Shown in pieces: positions 1 to 8,179 of a stretch of DNA of 64,000 nt. The notes under the pieces were generated by a model. That model was not told the DNA's origin. It saw nothing but the letters and a program-made list of their open reading frames with translations, and ran no database searches. A program made the translations under genes and the position numbers. The stretch spans positions 104,124 to 168,123 of the forward strand of contig NZ_JAESVD010000007.1 in NCBI RefSeq assembly GCF_016765635.1. Reading direction: 5' to 3'. Source of the stretch: Shewanella schlegeliana. Its GTDB lineage: Bacteria > Pseudomonadota > Gammaproteobacteria > Enterobacterales > Shewanellaceae. Positions within the stretch are counted from its first letter, which is position 1. Each line of letters starts with the position of its first letter.

Positions 1-272
1 CAAGATGTACAGCCAATATCAACTAAATGATTATGATGAATGGATAAATTTTGCCCCTTTAACTCCTGCGTAGCCATGGCATTCAGATCTCCGTGACAAG
101 AAACACACGCTTGATCTTGTTCAAGCTGGCTATCTTGAATGTTAGCCACTCCCGTCGCATGGCAATCTTTACACTCAATTCCAGACTCATTATGAAACTC
201 TGCAAGATTATCTGCTGCATGAGCAGAAAAACTTGCAAAAATAACTAATGATAACAATGTTAATTTTTTCAT
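1..272 (-). CDS. Periplasmic multiheme cytochrome c (partial, N-terminal part)
   Basis: The gene starts at 272 on the minus strand and runs off the left edge of the window. It opens with a Sec signal peptide (MKKLTLLSLVIFASFSAHA), then a mature start ADNLAEFH and closely spaced heme motifs CKDCH, CVSCH and CTSC-. This layout resembles the N-terminal tetraheme domain of Shewanella flavocytochrome c fumarate reductase (FccA/IfcA/UrdA group) or the free tetraheme cytochrome partner of a separate flavoprotein. Such proteins pass electrons from the CymA quinol dehydrogenase to a periplasmic reductase. Which of the two it is cannot be told, because the flavin part would lie outside the window. The divergent LysR gene is a plausible regulator. 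Confidence 0.8.
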   Translation of the reverse strand, partial: MKKLTLLSLVIFASFSAHAADNLAEFHNESGIECKDCHATGVANIQDSQLEQDQACVSCHGDLNAMATQELKGQNLSIHHNHLVDIGCTS

Positions 273-497
273 CAACTTACCCTATAAATTGTTTTTTATT
301 AATATGCTTATAAACAAACTTTTTGTTCATCTAAGTAAAAGTAGTAATCAATAATTAAGAAGCTATTATTAGTATCGACTACTACTTTTGAGTTATAACG
401 CTAAAAGAATATTAAATAAAAAAGAAGTTGATAATGAGATCTGAATAACATTTTAGCCACACAGTTAAACATTAATATACATCAGAGCAATTAAAAT

Positions 498-617
498 AAA
501 CTGACAAACAAACGATTTAATTTAGCTATCCTGTCAACTTAGTTATTTTGCAATAAGCAAAAAAAACTAAACTGACAGAACAACAAAGATAAATAATAAA
601 TGTAAGCTGACAATTTA
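498..617. promoter_or_regulatory. Candidate LysR operator region between cytochrome and LysR genes
   Basis: The 387-bp divergent spacer (273-659) contains a long inverted repeat: CTGTCAACTTAGTT at 531-544 and AACTAAACTGACAG at 565-578 match at 12 of 14 positions as reverse complements. Two more CTGACA half-sites lie at 501-506 and 606-611. Such dyads between a LysR gene and its divergent target are typical LysR-type binding regions. Binding is inferred only. Confidence 0.45.
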
Positions 618-659
618 ATTTAATTGATCACATCATTTATTTATAAGGGATTGTATAAA

Positions 660-1559
660 ATGAGAACACTACCACCAATAAAATCTATTATTTACTTTGA
701 GTCTGTCGCACGTTTTCAAAGTTTTAAATTAGCGGCTGTTGAACAAAATGTGACACCTGGAGCGGTAAGTCACCAAATCAACAAATTAGAAGATTTTATA
801 GGTAAGTCCCTATTCAGTAGAGGAAATAGACAGATACAGCTAACTAGTTATGGACTTAGATATTACTCTCGGATCTCCATAATTTTAAAAAATATAGAGG
901 AGGCAACTATTGATCTTGGAATTGAAGGGAAAAGACCAAATATTAGACTCGCTGTGCCGCCATCTTTACTAAAGAATTGGTTACTACCGGTATTAATGGA
1001 TGATGCTAAGTCAAATATCAGCAGCAACATCGAATTTGTTGACACACTAGATTATTTAGATTTCTCTAAATCAGACTTAGATCTCGCTATTAGATATGGT
1101 TACGATACATGGGAAAATATGTACTCTGTTCATTTATTTGATGAGATCATGATACCTGTTTGTCATCCTGACTATCTGAAAGATAAAGGTCATCACTTTG
1201 ATCAGGAAACAATCGATAATAGCACACTTATCTATACCAATAATCGACTAGTACAATGGGATATCGTATTGCAAAGACTAAATCTATTAAGTAATAATTT
1301 GACACAACAAAAACTTACTTTTCAGAATTCTATCCAATCGATTGAAGCTGCTATGCAAGGTGGAGGAATAGCCTACGTAAATAGTATACTTGTACAAAAA
1401 GAATTGAATAATGGACGGTTAATAAAACCTTTCGATATAAAGATCCCTGATCATAAATCTCCTTCTTATCACTTAGTTACAACCTATGAAAAAATGAAAA
1501 ATGAATCAACAGCCAAGATGTACTATACGATTTTAGAACATTGTAAAAAAAACACTTAA
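660..1559 (+). CDS. LysR-family transcriptional regulator
   Basis: A 299-residue LysR-type regulator. The winged helix-turn-helix occupies about residues 1-62, with the family pattern of FESVARFQSFKLAAVEQNVT followed by a GAVSHQINKLE recognition helix. The rest is the periplasmic-binding-like effector domain. I chose ATG 660 because AAGGGA sits 9 bases upstream; an in-frame TTG at 624 lacks such a site. The N-terminus is of the GcvA-like subgroup. It is divergent from the cytochrome gene ending at 272, with an inverted repeat between them, so it probably controls that respiratory gene. The gene is noticeably more AT-rich than the rest of the window, which might mean transfer. The effector is unknown. 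Confidence 0.85.
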   Translation: MRTLPPIKSIIYFESVARFQSFKLAAVEQNVTPGAVSHQINKLEDFIGKSLFSRGNRQIQLTSYGLRYYSRISIILKNIEEATIDLGIEGKRPNIRLAVPPSLLKNWLLPVLMDDAKSNISSNIEFVDTLDYLDFSKSDLDLAIRYGYDTWENMYSVHLFDEIMIPVCHPDYLKDKGHHFDQETIDNSTLIYTNNRLVQWDIVLQRLNLLSNNLTQQKLTFQNSIQSIEAAMQGGGIAYVNSILVQKELNNGRLIKPFDIKIPDHKSPSYHLVTTYEKMKNESTAKMYYTILEHCKKNT

Positions 1560-1652
1560 GCAAACTGGGCTTCACTACTATTATTAGAGTAATCTTCTCA
1601 GGCTATCTAGATAAATTTATCTTTGAATTTATCCAGATAGCAGGGAAAACAA

Positions 1653-2087
1653 TTAACTTGAGAGTGTCATTGAAATTTTACTTTTCTCGACACTAAGCCA
1701 AGCAATACCTAAGAAAACGATATCTTTAAATATAAAGAACTCAGTTACAGGTACACCATCAACTAACTTCCAGACTCCAGGCAAAGTGAATAGGAAGCTC
1801 AATGTAGTAATGAAGATAATTATTGCAGCGAGGCCACTCCAGTAACCAATTTTTGGCTTCCAAATACCAACAATCATACCAATAGCAACAATAATTTCAG
1901 TAATTCCAATTAGATTCGACACTCCTTGTACGCTTAAAATACTGAACATCCAATTCATCAAAGGGTGGCTTTCAACTAATGGTCTAATTGCCTCAGCCTC
2001 TGTTGGAGTAAACTTAAATACGCCAATCCATAATAACGTAAGCACAACACCAGCTAGACCAACTAAGTAACCTTTTTCTTGCTGCAT
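1653..2087 (-). CDS. DUF417 family inner-membrane protein (RclC/YkgB-like)
   Basis: A 144-residue protein with about four hydrophobic segments (near residues 8-26, 44-74, 80-105 and 118-135), matching the DUF417/YkgB family. In E. coli the family member RclC belongs to the reactive-chlorine resistance regulon rclABC. This copy is shorter than E. coli RclC. It lies 18 bp downstream of the AhpD-like gene on the same strand, so the two are probably one operon, and a strong GGAG precedes the ATG. The divergent regulator at 2741 resembles RclR, which supports a role in oxidative or chlorine stress. The molecular function of the family is not established. Confidence 0.8.
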   Translation of the reverse strand: MQQEKGYLVGLAGVVLTLLWIGVFKFTPTEAEAIRPLVESHPLMNWMFSILSVQGVSNLIGITEIIVAIGMIVGIWKPKIGYWSGLAAIIIFITTLSFLFTLPGVWKLVDGVPVTEFFIFKDIVFLGIAWLSVEKSKISMTLSS

Positions 2088-2105
2088 AAATAGCTCCTTT
2101 CAATA

Positions 2106-2639
2106 TCAAACAGTAAGACTAACTTCCGGGAAATCTATATCTGTTTGCGCTAAATGGTTTGCATAATTGGTAAAGATATTAGCCGTCACCAGGGCTAGCA
2201 CCTCAAAGATCAACTCACTATCAACTCCATTTTGAGCAGCTGTATCTAATTGTTCTGTAGTCAGTTCACCACGCTGCTCAACCAAATCTATGGCTAATAT
2301 AATCAGTGCTTGATCCAGCGCATTATCAGCCTTACCTTCTCTTGCTTCCTTAATATTTTTCTCACCTAACCCAGTACTACCAGCAATAAGGGTGTGAGCA
2401 GATAAGCAATACTGACACTGATTTATCTGAGCTATAGCCAAAGCTATTAACTCTCGTTGTTTCGTGCTTAAACGTCCTTTGGATAAAGCATCACTAAATG
2501 TAAGATACGCATTAAGCACCGTTGATGAGTGACCAACTGTCGCATAAAGGTTAGGTACCATTCCTAACTTACTTTTGATTGCTGAAAGCGTCGTAGCTAC
2601 ATCACCTTTTGGATTTGAAACTGGAAGAATACGGCTCAT
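2106..2639 (-). CDS. Carboxymuconolactone decarboxylase family protein (AhpD-like)
   Basis: A 177-residue helical protein with the CMD/AhpD signature: a catalytic-type glutamate at about residue 63, then C75-x-x-C78 and H82 in QCQYCLSAHTL. In AhpD this Cys pair and His carry alkylhydroperoxidase/disulfide reductase activity, so a peroxidase or thiol redox role is likely. GGAG precedes the ATG. It is the first gene of a two-gene operon with the DUF417 gene and is divergent from an AraC regulator of the RclR type. The true substrate cannot be read from the sequence. Confidence 0.85.
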   Translation of the reverse strand: MSRILPVSNPKGDVATTLSAIKSKLGMVPNLYATVGHSSTVLNAYLTFSDALSKGRLSTKQRELIALAIAQINQCQYCLSAHTLIAGSTGLGEKNIKEAREGKADNALDQALIILAIDLVEQRGELTTEQLDTAAQNGVDSELIFEVLALVTANIFTNYANHLAQTDIDFPEVSLTV

Positions 2640-2668
2640 GGTGAGCTCCTTTGATTAAGTGAATTTAC

Positions 2669-2697
2669 GGTATTGATATTGACACCATCAACAATAC
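2669..2697. promoter_or_regulatory. Candidate operator in the divergent rcl-like promoter region
   Basis: The 101-bp spacer between the AhpD-like gene and the AraC gene holds an imperfect inverted repeat whose outer arms are TATTG and CAATA, separated by about 16 bases. It is the only dyad I see in this short divergent spacer. An RclR-like protein would be expected to bind here, but this is inference. Confidence 0.3.
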
Positions 2698-2740
2698 GAT
2701 TTATCACTATTAATCTAGATATACATACCTAGAGTCTCAA

Positions 2741-3553
2741 ATGGATACCTTATCAGCATTAATCTCTCATGCAGAACCAAAAGCGAACTTATTCTTCTCA
2801 GGCAATTTATGTGGAAGTTCTTCAAGTACAGATCACCCTGCAGGTGGAATATTGCACTTAGTTAAAACTGGTGAAATGTTTTTATTCGAAGATCCTGGCT
2901 TAACACATAAAATCAACGAACCAACACTCATCATTTATCCCAAAGGTAAAGCGCATCGCCTCCAACCACAAACTCTAGAAGGCTGCGATGTGGTATGTGC
3001 TAACTTGAGTTTTAAAGACTCACCACTTTACCGAGCCCTTCCCGATGCAATAGTCCTCCCTCTCAGCAAGTTAGATAGTCTATCGAATATAATCAACATG
3101 CTATTTGTTGAAGCTTTTACATCGCGTTTTGCTCAAACTGCTATCATCTCAACGCTACTTGATCTTCTGTTGTTATTAGTACTCCGTCATTTAGTTGAAA
3201 ATAAAATATGCCAAGAAGGGGTCTTATCCGCTTTATCAGATCCTAAACTCGCCAAAGCCATCGAAATAATCCACAAACAGATAGATTACCCATGGACCAT
3301 TGAAGAGTTAGCAAGCCAAGTCGGCATGTCACGTGCTAGGTTTGCAGCATTATTTAATCAAACCATTGGACAACCACCACTTAGTTACGTAACTGAGGCT
3401 CGGTTACTGTTAGCTAAGAAATTGCTGCAGAAGGGAGAACCTATCAAGTCGGTAAGCTTAGAGGTAGGGTATAGTGGAAGCGTTGCATTTTCTCGTGCAT
3501 TTCAACGCCAATTCGGTGTAACTCCGCGAGTCTGGCATAAAGAACACAGCTAA
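2741..3553 (+). CDS. AraC-family regulator with cupin N-terminus, RclR-like
   Basis: A 270-residue regulator: an N-terminal cupin_6/AraC-binding region (about 1-160) and a C-terminal AraC double helix-turn-helix (about 168-268, IEELASQVGMSRARFAALF and VSLEVGYSGSVAFSRAFQR). The start MDTLSALI resembles E. coli RclR (MDALSRLL). C24 lies near RclR Cys21, and C82/C86 near the RclR cysteine pair that includes Cys89; oxidation of Cys21/Cys89 is how RclR senses HOCl. It is divergent from an AhpD-like gene and a DUF417/RclC-like gene. It probably senses an oxidant or electrophile and activates them. The alignment with RclR is from memory. Confidence 0.8.
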   Translation: MDTLSALISHAEPKANLFFSGNLCGSSSSTDHPAGGILHLVKTGEMFLFEDPGLTHKINEPTLIIYPKGKAHRLQPQTLEGCDVVCANLSFKDSPLYRALPDAIVLPLSKLDSLSNIINMLFVEAFTSRFAQTAIISTLLDLLLLLVLRHLVENKICQEGVLSALSDPKLAKAIEIIHKQIDYPWTIEELASQVGMSRARFAALFNQTIGQPPLSYVTEARLLLAKKLLQKGEPIKSVSLEVGYSGSVAFSRAFQRQFGVTPRVWHKEHS

Positions 3554-3561
3554 GCAGGCAC

Positions 3562-3590
3562 AAAAAAACCTGCACTTGGCAGGTCTTTTC
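3562..3590. terminator. Bidirectional terminator
   Basis: Stem ACCTGC/GCAGGT with a five-base loop, an A7 tract on the left and CTTTT on the right. It lies 9 bp after the stop of the AraC gene and also faces the convergent yjdM gene. Confidence 0.75.
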
Positions 3591-3631
3591 ATATCAGCTT
3601 ATGTTTCAAAGCTGCTTATATTTCAAAGCAA

Positions 3632-3973
3632 TTAGTTTTGCTTTCTAACAAACTTAGACTTAAGCATCATCTGGCCGTGACCATCAACTTTACAATCGAT
3701 ATCGTGGTCAGCATCAACGAAACGCTTAATAACCGCTTTAGTACCGACTTTAAGGATTAGCGATGAACCTTTTACTTTAAGGTCTTTGATTAGCGTAACC
3801 TTGTCTTCTTCAGCCAATAGGTTGCCAACAGCATCTTTTAAGATGATTGCATCAGGATCAACGATAACTTCGTTCGGGTTCCATTCATGAGCACATTCTG
3901 GACATACTAGGTTTGAGCCGTCTTCGTATACATATTCAGACTCACATTTTGGGCATGGTGGCATTGCGCTCAT
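3632..3973 (-). CDS. yjdM: PhnA/YjdM family zinc-ribbon protein
   Basis: A 113-residue protein of the PhnA (YjdM) family. It has an N-terminal zinc ribbon with CPKC near residues 7-10 and CPEC near residues 24-27, then the conserved region with [13 protein letters not shown] and DLKVKGSS, ending in KSKFVRKQN. Length equals the family norm. The family was named for phosphonate use, but its role is unproven; in E. coli yjdM lies apart from the main phn cluster. No phn genes are near it here. It appears to be a single gene, convergent with the AraC gene. Confidence 0.9.
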   Translation of the reverse strand: MSAMPPCPKCESEYVYEDGSNLVCPECAHEWNPNEVIVDPDAIILKDAVGNLLAEEDKVTLIKDLKVKGSSLILKVGTKAVIKRFVDADHDIDCKVDGHGQMMLKSKFVRKQN

Positions 3974-4040
3974 GGTATATTCTCTTTAATAAGTAATCTA
4001 CTGAGCCATACTTGATACGCCATTTGTAAAAACGACCATC

Positions 4041-4474
4041 AATACGACTCGCATTTCAAAGACATATTATAATCAATATTTTGAATATCAGCTAGGTTCA
4101 AACCGCCATCCTGTGAGCACTCCTCAATTTGCATTTTACCCGACATGATCTAGGTATCAGTTTTCCCATCTCGGACTCGCTCATGCATACAAATTAATTA
4201 CAAATGATACGCGACGTTTAAGTTCAGCTACCCTCTGTTTTCGCATTTAACAAATCCGCACCAGAATTGCTCGGCGACTTTATTTCAGCCTTCCCCCTTA
4301 ATAGGCCGCATCAAGTCCTGCCTAAACAGTACCAAGGTAATAAGTGAGAGAAGAAGTTTACCGAGACAGAGTCACGCTTTATGAACCACACCCAAGCTTG
4401 CTTATAGAGGTTATTCGGGATATTGGGAACATTGATTTTGTAGCTTGCTTTGCAATCTATCTAGACGGGGTAAT
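4041..4474. other. Non-coding stretch, no feature recognised
   Basis: This part of the 874-bp spacer between yjdM and the next AraC gene (3974-4847) shows no open frame with gene-like properties, no tRNA and no strong dyad. It could contain a decayed gene, but I could not recognise one in any frame. Confidence 0.4.
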
Positions 4475-4500
4475 AAAAAAGGCTCGCTAAAAAGCGAGCC
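4475..4500 (-). terminator. Intrinsic terminator (minus strand)
   Basis: Perfect 8-bp stem GGCTCGCT/AGCGAGCC with a four-base loop, followed on the minus strand by six T residues. Confidence 0.8.
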
Positions 4501-4700
4501 TCAGAGATGAGTGAAAAGCGCGTCGGGGTAGCGATACTGTCACACAGGGTTATGCTATATCCCTCGTTGACCGCGCTGTAAGCCCAGAAACTTACGCGGT
4601 TGCTGCTCTTAGAGCCATGACCTATTGCCTACACAGCCGCTAGCTTATACCTACTAACACTTACACATCCACTAGCCGACTTTTCTACTTACTACCTACT
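4475..4700 (-). ncRNA. Candidate structured small RNA with its own terminator
   Basis: On the minus strand a strong intrinsic terminator (stem GGCTCGCT/AGCGAGCC, then T6) ends at 4475, more than 340 bp past the stop of the upstream AraC gene. The stretch before it is not coding but folds. An ACCGC-GTAAG arm pairs with CTTAC and GCGGT across a three-base bulge and an eight-base loop (about 4567-4603). A GGG...CCC hairpin follows near 4550-4570. It could be an independent sRNA or a long structured 3' UTR. I do not recognise it as 6S, tmRNA, RNase P, SRP, Spot 42 or GcvB. The 5' end is a guess; a TATAAG near 4645 could be a -10 element. Confidence 0.4.
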
Positions 4701-4847
4701 ACTTGCAATCGTAGTCACTGTCTAAAATACGCTTTTCAATGTTAAGTATAGTTGATATTTTCAATGCAGCTACGTTCTAGAGCCAATATTAATAGATCAA
4801 AATTGCCTTTAATTTCGATCCAATATAACCAATATCGGTATCATGAC

Positions 4848-5657
4848 TTAGCCCCTGATCGTCTTCATATATTGCTTTAGCGAGATCCCGAACTGTGCCT
4901 TAAATCGTTGGCTAAAGCGAGCTTCTGACTGATAACCACAGCGTATCGCTAACTCAAGCTGCGATAGCATTGCGCCGTTTTGAGCACTAATCGATTGCAT
5001 GATACCGATGGCATATAACATTCTCACTTCGGCCAAGATCAATCGAAATGAGCTTCCCTCTTTGCTTAAATGGCGCATAAAAGTCGCCTGGCTCATCGCA
5101 AAATGGTAACAGGTGCTATCAATCGTGTGGTTGGCAGCGGGCTCTGTCGACAAATAATGGCTAACTTGCTCCCTGAGCGTCAGCACATCACTTTCAAACA
5201 GCTGAGATAACATACCAAACTCATTAAGTTGCAAGTAAAAAGCATCCAAATAACATTGCTGCACCTCTCGGCTTAAGTTCTGCTCCGCCATGGCGATAAG
5301 CTGTGAGAAGGCAAAGTTTAGGCTAGTGTTAACGCTTAAAATGGGTGCCGCGGCCAAGCTTGTCGAAGAGGATTCTCTGTTAGCTATCTGTTTTAAAATC
5401 CTCTCTGAGGGCAAAGATAAAAAAGAGAGCTGAACAGATTGAAACTTATTCTGATGGGGCTCATTAACAAAGGTGAGCGCTCTATTAGAAGAAGCAAGCA
5501 GCCAATGGTTACGATCGAATGTTAGCGATTCCCCCTGCCAAAGCAGGGTCTTGACCCCCGTGGTCACCGCAATAATACTCGGCGAATAAACGGGGACGTT
5601 TCGTAAGGCCTGAGGTTTCTGGCCATAGAAGCGCTCTATCTGAACCAAAGATGCCAA
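4848..5657 (-). CDS. AraC-family transcriptional regulator
   Basis: A 269-residue regulator with a C-terminal AraC-type DNA-binding domain (about residues 170-266; the second helix-turn-helix reads CGYQSEARFSQRFKAQFGIS). The N-terminal part (1-160) is a divergent effector domain. The start is a TTG at 5657 preceded by GAGGAG seven bases upstream; no ATG competes. An 8-bp tandem repeat (5688-5743) fills most of its 85-bp upstream spacer, so its expression might vary with repeat number. Target genes are unknown; the PEBP gene lies upstream on the same strand. Confidence 0.8.
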   Translation of the reverse strand: MASLVQIERFYGQKPQALRNVPVYSPSIIAVTTGVKTLLWQGESLTFDRNHWLLASSNRALTFVNEPHQNKFQSVQLSFLSLPSERILKQIANRESSSTSLAAAPILSVNTSLNFAFSQLIAMAEQNLSREVQQCYLDAFYLQLNEFGMLSQLFESDVLTLREQVSHYLSTEPAANHTIDSTCYHFAMSQATFMRHLSKEGSSFRLILAEVRMLYAIGIMQSISAQNGAMLSQLELAIRCGYQSEARFSQRFKAQFGISLKQYMKTIRG

Positions 5658-5687
5658 TCTTGCTCTCCTCTAACGGTCATATTTAGC

Positions 5688-5743
5688 TTAATAGATTAAT
5701 AGATTAATAGATTAATAGATTAATAGATTAATAGATTAATAAC
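5688..5743. repeat. 8-bp tandem repeat, about seven copies
   Basis: Six exact copies of TTAATAGA followed by a seventh, TTAATAAC, which runs into the stop codon of the PEBP gene. It occupies the spacer just upstream of the TTG start of an AraC gene. Repeats of this kind can change copy number by slippage and so alter promoter spacing. Confidence 0.95.
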
Positions 5744-6270
5744 TAACGAACATAAGTGGCAGTCAATACCGCCTTATCTAGTGCCATTTTATTGAGGGTG
5801 AATCCCACTACTGCTGGAGAAATATCCGTTGGCAGATCAATTTTAGCCTCAGGAAGTGCCCAAATAGTAAATTGGTAGCGATGCATTCCATCTCCCTCTG
5901 GCGGACATACTCCACCATAACCCGGCTTACCGTAATCGGTTCTGGTTTCGTGGCCCACTGTTAACTTTCCAGAAGCGCCTTGGGCTAACGATGTAGTTGT
6001 TGCAGGAATATTGAGTACAGTCCAATGCCACCAACCACTTCCAGTTGGTGCATCGGGGTCAAATGCGGTGATAGCAAAACTTTTAGTCCCTTTAGGCGCA
6101 TCACTCCAACTCAACTGAGGAGAAAGGTTCCCCCCGTTGCAGCCCATGCCATTGTACTCAAATTTTGACGACATCAACTGCCCCTCATTGATATCACTAC
6201 TGGTTAACTCTAAAGCGTAACTATGTGCAGAGAAGGCTATTAAGGCGATAGATAAAGCAAGACGTTTCAT
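5743..6270 (-). CDS. YbhB/YbcL family Raf-kinase-inhibitor-like protein (PEBP)
   Basis: A 175-residue protein with a Sec signal peptide (about residues 1-19, ending AHSYA) and the phosphatidylethanolamine-binding fold. The family signatures are ITAFDPDAPTGSGWWHWTV (near residue 66) and HRYQFTIWAL (near 129). Bacterial members are small periplasmic proteins of uncertain role that may bind anionic ligands. AGGA precedes the ATG. The stop codon abuts the 8-bp tandem repeat. No clear operon partner is seen. Confidence 0.9.
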   Translation of the reverse strand: MKRLALSIALIAFSAHSYALELTSSDINEGQLMSSKFEYNGMGCNGGNLSPQLSWSDAPKGTKSFAITAFDPDAPTGSGWWHWTVLNIPATTTSLAQGASGKLTVGHETRTDYGKPGYGGVCPPEGDGMHRYQFTIWALPEAKIDLPTDISPAVVGFTLNKMALDKAVLTATYVR

Positions 6271-6471
6271 TTTGTTATCCTAGATTACATGTTGAATATG
6301 CATCTAGTTTAGCCAAAACACAGGCATAAAATTCACATTAACAATCATTAAGCACTATAAAGCAAGATTAGATGATAGTTTCTGTAGTAAACCCATTCAA
6401 TACCATCAAAGCAGCACTATCTAATAATAATGTGCTCATCAAAGCCTTATCCTTTGACTCCTGCAACTGAC

Positions 6472-7193
6472 TTACTTAAGGCTGAATCCTTGCCCTTCAA
6501 TATAATCTTGCATAAAGGGTCTAGATTCCTTATTTAAGGTGCCGTAATTTGCTCAGACCAAGATGTCTGTCTGTTGTTACTGCTTCTGCTGGAATAATAC
6601 ATTTTTATATGCTGATCGTACTTCTCAAGCTCTTGCTTATCGAGACTTTGATAACGTTCTCGATGCACCACGATACTCAATGGTAAACGGGGTTTAACTT
6701 CGGAGACTTGAGCGCTATAGCCTAAACACATACCAAATAGCGGTAACACATGCTTTGGCAAGCCAAGCAGCTCGGTGACTTGCTGTGGGTTATTACGGAT
6801 CCCGCCAATATAGACGCCACCTAAACCAAGGGATTCTGCGGCGAGTAGCGCATTTTGCCCCATGATACCGGTATCAATCGCCCCTATCAGGGTCTGTTCG
6901 GTAAATCCGAGTTGGGCATCTGGATGGATCTGTTGATGGCGATTGAAGTCGGCACAAAACACCAAAAACTCAGCGGCAGATCCCACATAGGTTTGCCCTC
7001 CAGCCAGTTCCGCAAGCTTGGCTCTTACCTCGGGCAAAGTGACTCTGATAATGCTTGTGCATTGCATAAAGCTAGAACTCGATGCGGCATTGGCGCAGCG
7101 CAAGATCAGCTCTAGCTTTTGGTCTTCGATTTTTTGCTCAGTAAAGTGCCTGATCGAACGGTGCTGTAAAATAGCTTCGATAGTAGAATTCAT
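6472..7193 (-). pseudogene. nfsA: Oxygen-insensitive NADPH nitroreductase NfsA, C-terminal frameshift
   Basis: Residues 1-218 match the E. coli NfsA pattern (HRSIRHFT, SSSSF-QC, EFLVFCADFNRH, AESLGLGGVYIGG-RNN, LPLFG-CLG, RSSNNRQTSWSEQI), an FMN flavoprotein that reduces nitroaromatics and quinones with NADPH. The open frame stops early at 6534 (WSEQITAP-stop). In another frame the expected tail follows directly: LNKESRPFMQDYIEGQGFSLK, ending with a stop at 6472. The joined span is 722 nt, one short of a 240-residue protein, the usual NfsA length. So one base seems missing near 6537-6540. The truncated 219-residue product keeps most FMN-binding residues and may still act; a sequencing error is also possible. 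Confidence 0.85.
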
Positions 7194-7497
7194 GCTCTAT
7201 TCACTTCCTTTTTGCCGATAAATTTAACTGGATTGTCCAAACATCCCATAAACAATAGACAGTCTAAAGCGAGTTAGAATTCAAAAACAAATATAAAAAG
7301 AGGGGGCGCGAATATGAAATTCGAGACAATATAATCGAAGCAAGCTCCTAAATTATACTAAAACCTCAAAGCTTAACTAAAAATTAAATGTAATTCATAC
7401 TTATTGACCTACCTTCACATCAGGACTAGCTTATAAACATGGTATCAAGATCACATTCTGTCATCTCGTTCAGCCATTACATTTATGGAGTATTCTA
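7194..7497. other. Intergenic spacer between divergent nfsA and CBS genes
   Basis: A 304-bp AT-rich divergent spacer. It should hold both promoters, but I could not assign convincing elements beyond the GGAG ribosome site of the CBS gene near 7485. Confidence 0.4.
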
Positions 7498-8058
7498 ATG
7501 AGAAATCTTGAGTTATTTAGTACTGCTTCTATCGATCACCTTATGTGGTCAAGTAGCGGCTATGCCGCTAAGCTAGACTCGCCAGCCCTATCCATCTTTA
7601 CTGATTTTGATCACTCCCAGCCAATGGCAGTGGATTCATCGACTGGCGCTATGGATACTGCCGACATCATGGAGAAAACTCACGCCTTTATGCGTCTTGT
7701 TGTCGATAAATCAAATCGATTTCTTGGAGTCGTAACCAAGTACGAGTTATCCGATAGCAAAATGATGAAGCTAGCAAACCAACGTTCAACCACTATTAAA
7801 GACTTACAAGTCACCGATGTGATGGTTCCCCGTGAGGCTTTGATGGCGTTAGACTACCATCAAGTTTCGACGGCGAAAGTCAGTGATGTTATTCGTGCCT
7901 TGCAAGAAAATGGCCTACACCATATCTTAGTTATCGACCATGAGTTGCACCATATCCGCGGGCTGATCTCGGCCAACGACGTAGCAAGAAAGCTCAATGT
8001 TCCGATTGATATCCAGCAGCCACCATCATTTATGCAGATTTTCAAGGCAACGAAGTGA
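7498..8058 (+). CDS. CBS-domain protein
   Basis: A 186-residue soluble protein with two CBS motifs (about residues 44-100 and 105-170; AFMRLVVDKSNRFLGVVTKYEL and HILVIDHELHHIRGLISANDVARKL). A CBS pair usually binds adenosyl ligands and regulates a fused or partner enzyme, but no other domain is present here. GGAG lies seven bases before the ATG. The gene stands alone and ends at a strong bidirectional terminator. Function unknown; stand-alone CBS proteins are common in Shewanella-like genomes. Confidence 0.8.
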   Translation: MRNLELFSTASIDHLMWSSSGYAAKLDSPALSIFTDFDHSQPMAVDSSTGAMDTADIMEKTHAFMRLVVDKSNRFLGVVTKYELSDSKMMKLANQRSTTIKDLQVTDVMVPREALMALDYHQVSTAKVSDVIRALQENGLHHILVIDHELHHIRGLISANDVARKLNVPIDIQQPPSFMQIFKATK

Positions 8059-8125
8059 TCTTGAATCAACTTCAAAACTAACGATTCCTTATCTTTAGTC
8101 ACGCTAACGATACAGGGATAAAAAG

Positions 8126-8165
8126 CAAAAAGCCTTAGTGCGATAACACTAAGGCTTTTTGTATA
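8126..8165. terminator. Bidirectional terminator between convergent genes
   Basis: Perfect 10-bp stem AGCCTTAGTG/CACTAAGGCT with a six-base loop, preceded by A5 and followed by T5. It serves the CBS gene and the convergent EAL gene. Confidence 0.9.
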
Positions 8166-8179
8166 GTGGGAGTGTTAAA

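Noticed and set aside
3974..4474. Possible decayed regulator gene
   Set aside because: Fragments such as ELLGDFISAFPLNRPHQVLP looked gene-like, but they break at many stops and I cannot tie them to a family.
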